This document shows, in pieces, positions 36,777-47,403 of a stretch of DNA of 64,000 nucleotides (position 1 is its first letter; every line of letters begins with the position of its first letter). The notes below the pieces were generated by a model that was not told the DNA's origin, did not search any database, and saw only the letters and a list, made by a program, of their open reading frames with translations. The DNA is taken from assembly GCF_003576645.1 (NCBI RefSeq), contig NC_044923.1, forward strand, positions 6,531,264 through 6,595,263. Reading direction: 5' to 3'. The stretch is from Ipomoea triloba. Its lineage: Eukaryota; Streptophyta; Magnoliopsida; Solanales; Convolvulaceae. The position numbers and the translations under genes were made by a program.

Positions 36777-38737
36777 ATGAGACACAGCTGGGGAAAGCTT
36801 CCACGCTGCTGCGCAATCTCCGCCCGCCAATCTTTCATTTCTTCCGCATTCTCAACTTCCTCTGGTGGCGGCGGATGGGGCCGAGGTCGTGGAGGTGGTG
36901 GATTTGGCTCCGACAACTCTCCCATCTTTGGAATTACTCCTAACAATGATGCGAAGGATGATAAGTCAGCTGCTGCCCCACAGCCACCTAGTGGAATTGG
37001 GCACGGTCGTGGAAGCGGTAAGCCCTTCCCCTCCTCCTCAGATCCATTTGTGGCGGATAATGCTTCTGCCGCCGCCCCCGCTGGCCGCGGCCGAGGTGTT
37101 CCCGGACCAATATCTTCCGATTCTCAAACCAAAGCGTCTGCGGATTCCAGTCTCCCTTCGAGTATCCTTTCCGTGCTATCTGGTGCTGGGCGTGGAAAGC
37201 CCACAGTAACACCTCCTGTTTCAGAAAAACCTAAGGAAGAAAACCGGCATCTAAGGGCGAGGAAAACTCCTCAAGCTGAATCTAGCAAGCCTCCCAGCCC
37301 GAGATTGAGCCGGGAGGAAGCAGTTAAAAAGGCAGTTGGGGTCCTGTCCAGAGGTGATGATGATGGTGGGAGTGGAAGAGGGGCAATGGCTCCACGGGGT
37401 GGACGCGGGTTCAGTGCACGAGGGAGAGGGGGAAGAAGAGGAGGAAGGGGAGGAGGGGGAAGAGGGGGAAGAGGAAGAATGGGAAGGGGAGAAGGTATAC
37501 AGCAAGATACTGGTGATGCATATGGCGATGTCTTTGAAGTTGGTGATGATGCTGCTGCTGAGAAATTGGCTCAAAAGGTTGGTCCTGAAATCGCGGATCA
37601 ATTGGCTCAAGGCATTGAAGAGATGGGTCCTAGGGTATTCCCATCTCTGATTGAGGATGCTTATCTCGATGCACTTGATACCAACCTAAAGGTATGACAT
37701 TATTGTTTGATCACATTGTATTGGAACGGACCACATTTCTGCAGTTGTTTTTTGGTACTTAAATGGTTCTTGCTTTGTATGATTTTACCTTTAGATTGAA
37801 TGTGAAGAAGAGTACATGATGGGAGAGTTTGACATGAATCCTGATATTGACGAGAAACCTCCAATTCCTCTTCGTGATGCTCTTGAGAAGATGAAACCAT
37901 TCCTTATGGTGTATGAAGGAATTGAAAGCCAAGAGGAGTGGGAGGTAGGTCAAAGTAGTTTGCTTTTGTTAGCTTGCAATTATAATTTCGTAATGTTTCA
38001 AGTATCCTTGCGAATCATCATGATTGCTGATTGGAATTTCATTGTATGGCAGTATCATTTACATTTTTTTTTTTCTTTTTGAGCCTGCCTTACTGGGATT
38101 TTTGTATTGTATGATAAGACTTAAGAGACTAACAAACACATAAAGTTGCAATTTTATAAATTCCTATCCACCATTGACTGTACGTCTGTATGATTGATTT
38201 CTCTGTCAGTTTGTGTGGATCTAAGTTGCAAATGCTATTATAAAGTACATGCTCTGCTACGTAAGACTGCTTTATATGCCATTGTTTTTTATTGTTTTTA
38301 CATTATATTATTATTATTGTTTCCCAGGAAGTCATGAAAGAAACCATGGAGGTGAGGCTCCCCATTATTAAAGAGATAGTTGACCACTACAGTGGCCCTG
38401 ACAGAGTTACAGCAAAGCAGCAGCACGAGGAGTTGAACAGAGTTGCAGCGACTCTTCCACAAAGTGCGCCCACTTCTGTGAAGCTGTTCACGGAGCGTGC
38501 TGTTCAGTCACTGCAGGTTAATTTCTAGTTACACGATTCTTTTCTTTCTTTCAACCTTACTTGATTCAAAATTTTAACCTTTTCAATCCATTTACAGCAA
38601 GAGCAATAGAGCATATGTATTCTGATTTCTGACATTTATACATTTACCCAATGCAGAGCAATCCAAGTTGGGGATTCCACAAAAAATGCCAATTCATGGA
38701 TAAGCTTGTGTATGAGGTTTCCAAGCAATACAAGTGA
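36777..38737 (+). CDS. RG-rich, probably mitochondrial plant protein, four exons
   Basis: Exons are 36777-37691, 37795-37944, 38328-38516 and 38657-38737, all phase 0 with GT-AG introns, giving 444 residues. Residues 1-25 are basic and hydroxylated without acids, as in a mitochondrial presequence. Residues 30-145 are low-complexity with GRGRG motifs. Residues about 200-238 are a dense RGG/GRGG tract of the RNA-binding type. The conserved-looking part is the helical C-terminus from about 248 (DVFEVGDDAAAEKLAQKVG, FPSLIEDAYLDALDTN, ending FHKKCQFMDKLVYEVSKQYK). It resembles an Arabidopsis family annotated only as hydroxyproline-rich/glycine-rich (At1g53645-like, from memory). A mitoribosomal or RNA-associated role is plausible but inferred. 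Confidence 0.8.
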
Positions 38738-39638
38738 ACTCGCGAGAACACTCATAACCTTACGAGTTCGTAATTCTTATAAAGATCATAAGGTGAACCT
38801 CCTCGGTTAGACATGCCAAGACAAGTTTTGCATTTTCTGGCAGAGTGGATGCTGCTTCATTTTTATGTTAGCTCAAGCAAACACCATAAGCTTTTTTTAT
38901 GTAGGTGTTTTGCAAAATAATTTATCGTATTGTTATTAATTTGTCATACCTACTTAGTAATGTTTTTTTGGCAACAAAACCTCATTTTGTTTTTCAATTT
39001 AACCATCAATTATTGATCTTTCTAGGGAGTCTTGAACAAAAATAATCTCTGATTTCAATGTAGTCATAGCTTATTATTGCCTCTTGGTCATCTCCTTATA
39101 CTGTCACATTTTTTAGAGGTAGGATGTTGGACTTGCCTTTCAGGCCTCCGTTCAATTGCTTTTCATCAGTTATTTCTTTATATCGCAATATTTTTAAGAG
39201 ACAAGGTGTTAAACTTGACCCTTTAAATGTCCTCGCAACCACCTTTCACCGATCATTTCTTTATACTGTCACATTTTTGAGATGTAAGGCGGTGAACAAT
39301 AATCTTCCTAAGTCCTAACTATTTGATACTGGATGTGACCCTTCACCAATCTCTACCCAACAATATTTATTCAATATACTGTTTCACTGCCTCACTTCCA
39401 AGAAAATAGAAGCTGAAGTGAAGCAGCGAAACAGCTTAATATTTGAGACAACACCTTTATATGGTTTGTAGCTAGTTGTTTTTTTTTAGATACTATATTG
39501 GTTTTAGCATTTTTTAGAATGAGATTAATCCAGCTGAATATTTGGGATATCTCTCCCCGGGGCATTGCTATCTAGCTTTTAGAATAGTTGATATGTATGT
39601 GATCAAATGTTCAGTGGAAATCATATTTTTCCATATCT
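38738..39638. repeat. 3' region and ~110-bp imperfect tandem repeat
   Basis: After the 3' untranslated part, 39095-39300 holds two diverged units, each with TTTCTTTATAnTG/CGCAATATTTT, GTTGGACTTG or GTTAAACTTGACC, and TTCATC or TTCACCG. The rest is AT-rich with no coding frame. Confidence 0.5.
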
Positions 39639-39719
39639 GTGAAACAAGGTGAGATTCAAGAAAACTCGAAAAAAATTATTTGCTTTGTGATGATAATACC
39701 AACATATCAACTTAGCTCA

Positions 39720-40022
39720 GTCGTCTTTATTTTTATTTTGACGGGCCGCTTGAATCCTCCCTTTCCCTATCCTGAAATGGAATTTGATCTAGACAAGGAC
39801 AAGGAAGAGTTGATGAACTTGATGCAATCATCTATGGCTTCCGCTCTGTGATCAGAACCAATTATTCCATGCTGGCCTATACCTGCTGCACAGCTTCCCT
39901 TCGATCCACTTTCCGGTGATGAAGAAGAAGAAGAAGCAACTTTCCGGCATCTCCCCGGAGACATGGTTCGCAAAGCCTCCATCATACTTCCATTGAAACG
40001 TTTGAGATATCTGATGGGATGA
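39720..40022 (+). pseudogene. Unrecognised possible coding fragment with an in-frame stop
   Basis: From about 39742 the plus strand reads GRLNPPFPYPEMEFDLDKDK, EELMNLMQSSMASAL, then TGA at 39849-39851. The same frame then stays open for about 56 codons, including AAQLPFDPLSGDEEEEEATF, to TGA near 40020. Composition and acidic/proline bias are unlike the surrounding AT-rich DNA, so this could be a terminal exon of a lost gene. No convincing acceptor fixes its start and I do not recognise the protein. Confidence 0.3.
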
Positions 40023-40208
40023 AACAATTCGGATCTCTTGGGCATCTTTAAGCTGCAACTTCTAGTGTACTTGATTTGTTTCTGATGATGAAATGCACCT
40101 ATTGTCTCTTCTCCACCCAACATATTCGATCTTGTTTGTTTTTCTGAAAGATTGAGGTTGGAAAGAATCGAATGAAGGTTAGTTGTGTGGAGCTAACGAA
40201 ATATAATG

Positions 40209-40236
40209 GTATATATATATATATATATATATATAA
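40209..40236. repeat. (AT)n microsatellite
   Basis: About 28 bp of AT dinucleotides. Confidence 0.9.
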
Positions 40237-40316
40237 GTGTAATTTCTGGCCCTCTATAATATGTCAATTATCAATGTTACATCCGCTCAATTTTCAAAAC
40301 GATACATATATGCAAT

Positions 40317-40663
40317 CTAAAGTTTTTACCGTCAAACACAATTGAATTGTATGCACCTCTAAGGATTTTTTGGATGTAAATCAAAGTTTCTAACGTTAGA
40401 CACCTCTAAGAGTGGACAACGGCCTATAAATTTAAGGTTGCTTCAAATTCAAAATTAAGTATCAATCCTTTGGGTGGAAGCAACTTATTCCTCATTAATC
40501 AAACATCAAAGGATTGATACTTAATTTTGAATTTAGAGCAACCTTAAATTTATAGGTCGTTGTTCACTCTTAGAGGTGTCTAACGATAGAAACTCTAAAT
40601 TACATCCAAAAAAATCCTTAGAGGTGCATACAATTCAATTGTGTTTGACAGTAAAAACTTTAG
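40317..40663. repeat. Foldback element, ~156-bp near-perfect arms, 34-bp loop
   Basis: The left arm 40317-40472 starts CTAAAGTTTTTACCGTCAAA, and the right arm 40507-40663 ends TTTGACAGTAAAAACTTTAG. The arms pair almost throughout with scattered mismatches. Partial copies of the arm (AATCTTTAGTGGTGC, AATCTTTAGACGTGCC, ACTGTGTTTGAACG) follow to about 40815. No clear target duplication was found. A foldback MITE or an inverted duplication is likely. Confidence 0.85.
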
Positions 40664-41989
40664 ATGTCACCCAAACAAAAAAATCTTTAGTGGTGCTTAT
40701 AATTCGGAAGAGAATTAGTCGCTGTGTTTGATGTGGTAACTCATAAAAATCTTTAGACGTGCCTACAATTCAGGGAGGAAATTAATTACTGTGTTTGAAC
40801 GTAGAAAGTAAAAATCGAAAATTGAAGTGAATAAAGGAGATGAGAATAATGACGAAAAGTGAGGGACAAAAAAGGGTGGTCGCCACACGCCTAATAGGCG
40901 CGTGTACCACTGACTGCTCGTTCCATCTTCAACACTTTTTTCATTTTCTCTCCTCTTTCTCTTTCTTTCACTTTAGCCACAAACTCTAAAAATACCAAAC
41001 AAAATCCACATATGGGAACACTCGCAGACTTCTTGATGCAACATCAAGACCAAACATATATAGTGTCCACATACACACGAACATACCATATATGTCTATG
41101 CTTACAACTGTACCTACTAGCTATAGAATAACGTTACCGATTTTAGATCCTAAAAAATCTTATTTTTCCTTTTATTTTTTGTTAATAATATTTTGATTTT
41201 TTCTTCACTCATCATATCTTCTTGACCTTGTCTGATCTCATGCATACACACTGCCTCTACTACAACTTGGTTGGTGCAAATCCCGTAATATATTGTTGCC
41301 TTTTTGCTTGATATATACTATATATCAAGAGATATTTACCAAATTAATTTTATAAAAATCAGCTTTGTTAGTGTGAGTGGCCGTGAACTCTCATTTTGTA
41401 TAGAAAAATTAATATGGCCAACACGTTGTTCCTTAGTTGGGCGGCCCGATGCGAGCGAAGATTAGTCTAAATATCGTGCATGTTTAAAAGTGACTCAACT
41501 CCTATAGTAGGACATATTCAAGACTCCTCGTGATCTAACTAAAAATAATAATTTTATAAAAAGTAAATCCTATAGCTATAACATCATAATTAATAGTGGA
41601 AATTTTATTTTACAAAATATTACTCTATCTTATTATGTTCAATCCCGACATCTTGTCTTGAGTTCTACAAAGACACAACTACTATTTACCATCTTATCTT
41701 ATGATATGTATATCACATGGTAATATTATGATCTTGAACCTTGTTGCTTTTTCTGAGGGAGATTTAAGCTAATCTACAAAATTGCCACCGCTATTGCAAC
41801 TTAAAAGCAAACGTTGTATTTAACGGAAATATTTTGGCCAAATTACAAAAGATTAGGATAGATTATGAATTTAATTGGGGGTTGTACAATAAGAAGAACA
41901 CAAAGTACAACATTTGATAGCAGACTATTACACCAACATTTTTTTAGTTCCCGTTAAGGGCCTAACATTATTGGCTCTTATTAAAAGTG
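40664..41989. other. Intergenic, degraded repeat copies, no gene
   Basis: 40664-40815 holds partial copies of the preceding foldback arm. 40860-40990 has a GC-richer patch (GGTGGTCGCCACACGCC). The rest is AT-rich without coding frames, terminal repeats or RNA genes that I can see. Confidence 0.5.
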
Positions 41990-42103
41990 TAGATAATTGT
42001 ATATTGATCCAAATATTTTTAAAATATTATAATAAATCTGTTTTGTGCAATGCACGTGCAGCACACGTGAAGCTGTACGTGCTTGCACCAGTGAAAATAC
42101 AAG
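41990..42103 (+). mobile_element. Helitron 3'-end-like sequence abutting a ZIP relic
   Basis: TTGTATATTGATCCAAATAT, AAAATATTATAATAAATC and TGTGCAATGCACGTGC match the subterminal part of the Helitron ending at 11457. It ends GTGAAAATACAAG where that element has GCGAAAATACTAG. ZIP-like sequence starts at once. The terminal CTAG is altered and no A|T junction is evident. Confidence 0.4.
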
Positions 42104-42560
42104 TTTTTAGTCTTTTTGAGTTTGATGTTCTTTGTTAGCCCCATTATTTGCTCCCAGAAGGTTGAATCCCCAACCCCATTGTAAGCCCCATTCTTGTTTT
42201 TGCAAAACCGCAGCGATTCCGACTATGATCGGAATAATTCGGAAGCACTAAAATTGAAGTCGATCGCGATGGCATCCATTCTTGTGGGCGGAGCTTTGGG
42301 GGTCTCCTTGATGTTCACTGGCAGGGTCGTTCCAGCCTTACGACCGGAGAGAAACTTATTCTTATTCATCAAGGCGTTCCTGGCCGGTGCGATCCTGTCC
42401 ACCGGGTTCATCCACGTATTGCCCGATGCATTTGAGACTCTTACCAGCTCATTCCTGCCAGAATTTTCCATTCACTGGCCTGGTGGCTATGGATAATTAA
42501 TTATTAATAGAAGTAGTAAATTCATTCTAAATAATAGTGCAAATGTAGGTCATTTGGTTC
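42104..42560 (+). pseudogene. Truncated ZIP transporter copy
   Basis: 42104-42490 matches ZIP exon 1 (functional residues about 4-123): AGTTTTTAGTCTTTTTGAG, then the region around NNSEALKLKS, GGALGVSLMFTGRVVPALRP and [14 protein letters not shown]. The start codon and the first span's frame are damaged, and the open stretch 42194-42496 ends in a stop. After CCTGGTGGCTATGG the sequence jumps to a match with ZIP intron 1 (TTAATAGAAGTAGTAAATTC against 30854 onward). The copy therefore arose from genomic DNA, not from spliced RNA, and lost the end of exon 1 with the donor. The histidine loop and exons 2-3 are absent. Confidence 0.85.
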
Positions 42561-43314
42561 GCTGAAAAATACTTGTAAGGAAATAAAATTCAAATTTCAT
42601 TTAAACAGATTAACAGAAAAATAGATTTTATTGTTTGGTTGGTGAAAAGAAATTACTGAGAATATGAATTCCATTGTTTGGTTGGGTTTGAAATGGTAAG
42701 GAATTATGAATATAAACACCAATATGCTTAACAATAATAGTGATAATAAATTATATACATGTGTAATTAATAAACTTTGAATTGTGTTATACTTTCTTTC
42801 CAAATCGGCAAAATTCTTTGAAAAACAAAATACCAATCTTTTGCTAAGATTTTATTTTCCTTCACTTTTAGGAAGTAGAATTCTCATAGAAAAGATTTTC
42901 CATTCAATCAAGCACCTCTATATGTGTTAGGATTAAGTATTTAGTCGTTTAAATAATATACACTATAAGTTAAATGAAATATACATGACATGATTTTTAC
43001 GTAAAAACTTGAAAAGAGAAAATCAAAGAATTATTTTGATTAACCCAATGCAAAATGTTTTATTATTTTATTGCGATGTTACATGTACACTTTTAAGTTT
43101 TTTATTTTAGTTTTATTTTTTTATAAACTATTAATGGATGCTTTATGAATTGTTAGGGATCGGAGAAAAACCAAGGTTTACATCCTTATTTGCTACACAG
43201 AGTCAAAGAGTGTTTTTTCCTTTTTATTTGGATTTCATTTCAAATAATGTTAACAAATTTAATATCATAAACTAGTATACCACATTACCACCTGGGTAAT
43301 GCACAACCTAAATT
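42561..43314. other. Intergenic AT-rich DNA, no gene
   Basis: No conserved frame, inverted repeat or RNA gene is visible. A GGTTGG/GAAAATC motif set near 42630-42900 resembles sequence at 32570-32880, so it may be a diverged dispersed repeat. Confidence 0.5.
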
Positions 43315-43640
43315 TTAATAAAATGGTACTTTTCGCTCCTAAATTATAAGATAATTATAGAATTCATCCATGGGTGTTAGTCATGCTCACTTTTCGTCCC
43401 TAAGTTATTATTGGTGTTGCACTTTTCGTCATTTCGTGCTCACTTTTCATCCCTGTGTTATACTAAAATTACAAATTCCGTCCCTAATTAATGTTTTATT
43501 AGTAAATGGACGAAAAATACAACGTCAATGATAGATTGATAACTTAGGGATTAAAAATGAGTATGACTAGCACTTAAGAACAAATTCTACAAATACCCTA
43601 TAGCTTATGAATGAAAAGTACAATTTTTCCTTATATTAAT
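43315..43640. mobile_element. MULE-like inverted-repeat element
   Basis: The left arm reads ATGGTACTTTTCGCTCC, TTAGTCATGCTCACTTTTCG, TCCCTAAGTTAT. The reverse complement of the right side reads TTGTACTTTTCATTC, CTAGTCATACTCATTTTT and TCCCTAAGTTAT. The arms are about 100 bp. Boundaries and target duplication are not resolved. Confidence 0.6.
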
Positions 43641-43904
43641 ATTAATAATTGTTATAACATTTACAATAATAAAATTAAACTATATGACCTATATTGTAAT
43701 ATCGATCAAACATTGTTGAGGGATAAATGGGTTTGATATGTGTAATTACTAAAAAGAAATAATCTTTGATTGATATTGTTTTATAAAGTAATTGAAATTA
43801 CAAATTATTAAAAACTTCTTTTGTAAACCACATTAGTAGTAGAAATACAATTGTGACCAGATTTACAACAAATTAAAATCTTCAGTCCATTGAGATTTCT
43901 TACT

Positions 43905-44280
43905 AATAAAGACTAGTTTATTCATTAGCAATATAATCCAACATGTGATAGTGTTTGCCCTTGACTCTTGTTAATAGTCATTGCATATGAAAGTATTAAC
44001 GGGAACTGTCTTCTCTAGAATTTGAAAGGCAACCTTGGATCCGTGGTGTCACTTTCATGTAAGCTATCAACACCTTAGTCCCTATGTTATTCCCAATCAT
44101 TATTTTGGCTTCTATCACATGCTTCGATAGTTTGGTCACCACCAGCCTAGTACCAAGTGTGTGATCTATATTTCTCAACAACATGACGGGTGATCAACCT
44201 TCAATGTTAATGAATGATTGAATACACCAGAAGCTCGTAAACCATTTAGAAATTCAATAGTATACACATCTTCGAGTTTT
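43905..44280 (-). pseudogene. Helitron PIF1-like helicase fragment, frameshifted
   Basis: The minus strand carries, in order, the C-terminal motifs of the Helitron-type PIF1 helicase. FLNGLRASGVFNHSLTLKV (about 44260-44200) is followed after a frame change by MLLRNIDHTLGTRLVVTKLS and KHVIEAKIMIGNNIG (44184-44080). After another frame change comes RRQFPLILSYAMTINKSQGQ (about 44020-43945), the helicase motif VI region. At least two frameshifts and an in-frame stop show it is dead. No Rep domain or Helitron ends were found next to it. Confidence 0.8.
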
Positions 44281-44501
44281 CCATTATTTGACAGCTTGCC
44301 TAACATTTATTTTGATTTATTACTTTGATAATATATAGATAGTTTAATACTATTTGTAACCCAATTCATTATTAGCAACATCCATTTGCTTGATAACTCG
44401 ACTTCCAGGGAAAGTTTAATAGATATAAACCTGAAATATGTATTAACTAGACCTGAATAAAACTTATGGGCAAAAATGAAAATATAATATGTAAATAATG
44501 C
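44281..44501. other. AT-rich spacer before the Pack-MULE
   Basis: It may hold more decayed helicase sequence, but no motif is clear enough to call. Confidence 0.4.
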
Positions 44502-45376
44502 ATTAAATATAGAGTTAATACCCAAAATTGTCCTCGACTATAGTGGTTTTTCTCAATTTTGTCTTAAACGACTTTGGTCTCATAAAGTGGTCCCAGACTT
44601 TAGTGTTACCACCCAAATTTGTCCTCCGTTAGTGAAGCTATCAATCCGGTGTTAAGTTCAAGGGCAAAATAGCCATTCCATCTTTAAGCTCCCAAAATAT
44701 GCATATTAAATGTTAAACGTCATCGTTCGATAGCTCCTCCATAATTCCTCTAAAACCTCTGCCACCTCACCTGGGAACTTCGAAAGAAGAGAATGAGACG
44801 GAGACGAATAGTTTGAAGCCCTATCGTCCCGCCAGGTCTCGCCGTCCCCCACCGGACAGAAGACGAAACAAAGACGATGAAGAATGTCGTCGACGCTGCT
44901 GGAGGTGACGCGTGCGTCGCACAAGGAGATAGAACGACTTGAGCTCTTCATTGTGAAGGATCTCCAGACTGAGCCGGCCACCAACAAGGACCGCCTCCAC
45001 CAGAGCCACCGCGTTCGAAATGTCATTGAGGAAATACTCGAATCCACGCACTGGCTCATATATAATTTCCATATCCGTTTTCTGCTTAATTTTGCTGTTC
45101 AATTGGCTAGGGTAGGCAAAATAGTGGTTTTTACTTTCAATCCGGTGAAGCTGTTCAATTGTTGTTCAATTTTGCTGTTCAATTGGCTACATAAAGATGA
45201 AATGGCTATTTTGCCCCTGAACTTAACACCAGATTGACAGCTTCACTAACGGAGGACAAATTTGGGTTGTAACACTAAAGTCTGGGACTATTTTATGAGA
45301 CCAAAATCGTTTAGGATAAAATTGATAAAAACCACTCTAGTCGAGGACAATTTTGGGTAGTAACTCATTAAATATA
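44502..45376. mobile_element. Pack-MULE (855 bp) carrying an SF3A3 gene fragment
   Basis: The element runs from GAGTTAATACCC at 44512 to GTAGTAACTC at 45366. TIRs of about 170 bp (ATTGTCCTCGACTATAGTGG, GGTCTCATAAAGTGGTCCCA, TTTGTCCTCCGTTAGTGAAG and their complements) are flanked by ATTAAATATA at 44502-44511 and 45367-45376. Mutator duplications are usually 9 bp; a chance extra base explains 10. Between the TIRs lies GC-richer host gene DNA. No transposase is present, so it moved in trans. Confidence 0.9.
44884..45060 (+). pseudogene. SF3A3: Captured 5' part of splicing factor SF3A3 (SF3a60)
   Basis: The frame begins MSSTLLEVTRASHKEIERLE, continues IVKDLQTEPATNKDRL and SHRVRNVIEEI. This is the conserved N-terminus of plant SF3a60 (SAP61, Arabidopsis ATROPOS), a subunit of the U2 snRNP SF3a complex. 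About 55 residues match. After about 45060 the frame continues through unrelated sequence and a TIR. 44720-44883 (GC-richer) is probably the gene's own leader. The frame is intact over the captured part, which suggests recent capture, but there is no evidence it is expressed. Confidence 0.88.
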
Positions 45377-46138
45377 CTCTCCCTAAGTTTGTGTAATCGA
45401 TCAAAGGGGACAATAGTTTTGGGATGAAGTACTTATGTAGCCATCAGATCACATCTTAGAATTCAACTAAATGAGTCAATACCCCACCACCAGAGTTCGA
45501 TCCTATAATCTTCCTTCAAAGAGAACCAGCTAGAGAGGTACCATGTGACCATGCATATATATATATATCACCAAGTAATTTGTTACTCTTGATACGCATG
45601 CTCAATTCAATTTAACATGTTATATATCTGCAATTAACATATTTATGTGTTTGTAGTTATCATGTGTCTGTAATTATTTTCATGTGATGTGCCTTTAATT
45701 TGTTTACAGGCACATAAATAGTTAACTGCACGTACAAAATGTGTCAAATACAAACACATAATTTTTAGACTAGAATTCGGAATGCAATATTAATATAACA
45801 ATTTTCAACCAATAACCTCATCACATATTTTATTTGAAAGAGCTATAACAATTCTAATTAACCTATTAAAAATATGAGTTTAAAACTTTAACATAATAAA
45901 ACTCATTATATTCAAATCCAACCTTTTTATTTGGGGTAGTAATGACAGTTCCATAATGTGTGCCCAAAAAAATATGTATACTTTATTTTATTCTTACAAT
46001 CAAGTTTTTTTTTTTCTTTGAAAACTAATTCTTACAAATACTAATAATGTTAAAAAATTTAAAAATAATGTTACGAAAATATAAAACGTAAAAGTATTAA
46101 ATTGTTGGGGTTTTTTTTTTTTTTTTGAAAACAAATTT

Positions 46139-46266
46139 TTGCTTTTGATTAATACCTGTAACCAATTCCAACCAAATATAGATATTAATTATTTCTTAGC
46201 TTGCGGAAACGCAATATATAAATCTATATTTGGTAGGAATTGGTTACAGGTATTAATCAAAAGCAA
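46139..46266. repeat. 45-bp inverted repeat, 38-bp loop
   Basis: 46139-46183 (TTGCTTTTGATTAATACCTG onward) pairs with 46222-46266 with one mismatch. In duplicate copy A the corresponding sequence occurs as direct repeats near 27715 and 27895, so an arm was inverted in this copy. Confidence 0.9.
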
Positions 46267-46637
46267 CAATTTAATACTTCCCCTTTACGTTTTATATTTT
46301 CGTAACATTATTAGTATTTGATTCATACGATGCACAAAATAAAAAATATATTTATAATTATATGAATTACAAAAGTTATATAATATATAATAATTGTTTG
46401 AAAAATATTAAAATGTCATATCATATTATGGCTAATGATTATATAATATACAATTTTTTAAATTTTAGAGAATTAATTAATTTTTTATGAAGTTTAATGT
46501 TTTATTTTACTACTTTTTCTTGTTTATATAATGTCATCATTATGTGTGGTTTTATTGACATCTATTTCATGAACATTTAATTGTATTAAATTTATGTTGG
46601 GATTGTATTATATTTGATAATTATAAAATAACATTTT

Positions 46638-46770
46638 TTGTTGAGTATACTCTGTTACAATGTAGTATCTGTTCATAGCTACTTTCTCAACCTACTGAAG
46701 CACAAAGAGTCAACAATTACCTCCACTGAGGTTCGAACTCACTCCCATCATCCATGTGGGAGTGTATTAA
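46638..46770 (-). mobile_element. SINE, 5'-truncated
   Basis: On the minus strand it reads CTCCCACATGGATGATGGGA, GTTCGAACCTCAGTGGAGG (B box), then GAGAAAGTAGCTATGAAC and CTCAAC, as in the SINE at 12341. The A-box part is missing. Flanking ATAAAATAA-ATTTTTT (about 46624 and 46772) is an imperfect target duplication. A short insertion (about 46655-46675) precedes the tail. Confidence 0.75.
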
Positions 46771-47403
46771 TAAAATAAATTTTTTAAAAAATTAAAAACT
46801 CATAACCACTCAATCTTTGAGAAACTCAATAAATTTCTCTTTGCAAATTGTACACGCACCATATAATATTTATGTTTGGTTGTAATTGGTTATAATTATT
46901 AATTAAAAGCGTTTTTTTTTTCTTGAAGAAAAAGTAATGGACTATTATTACTGATCTTATAAGCAAATCACAAAAATGAAAGCTTACGCGGGCACTAGCT
47001 GTGAGCTTGGTGATTAAATGCGACAATTTATTGTGTTTACATTTTATATATTTTTGTAATCAATATATTTTTTTAATTTTGTAAACTTGTTCATTCAATT
47101 AAAAGTGACAATTTAATTCATTTACATTTTACATGCATCTTCATATGTTTCCTTCCACCAAAAAAAAAAATAGAAACTTTTTATGATTAACGTTTTCGTA
47201 ATTTGGTAAAGTTTTCTCTACGAATTTATGGAAACTTCATAAAATATTTCAAAGCCATTTTTTTAATTTAAAAATAGTTCTTTGTAACAAAAAATATATA
47301 TTGAAAGATGAGACGAAATTAGCTAGTAATCAGTAACTACTACTAAATTTTAAATTATCATCAAAATTAAAGATGGGTTAATTTGACTTGCTTAATTTTA
47401 AGT

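Noticed and set aside
37251..37650. Serine- or glutamate-rich frames overlapping the RGG tract
   Set aside because: They are alternative-frame readings of GGA/AGG repeats encoding the RGG tract of the gene at 36777.
44884..45237. Considered a functional SF3A3 gene
   Set aside because: Only the first ~55 codons match and the frame then runs into a MULE terminal repeat.
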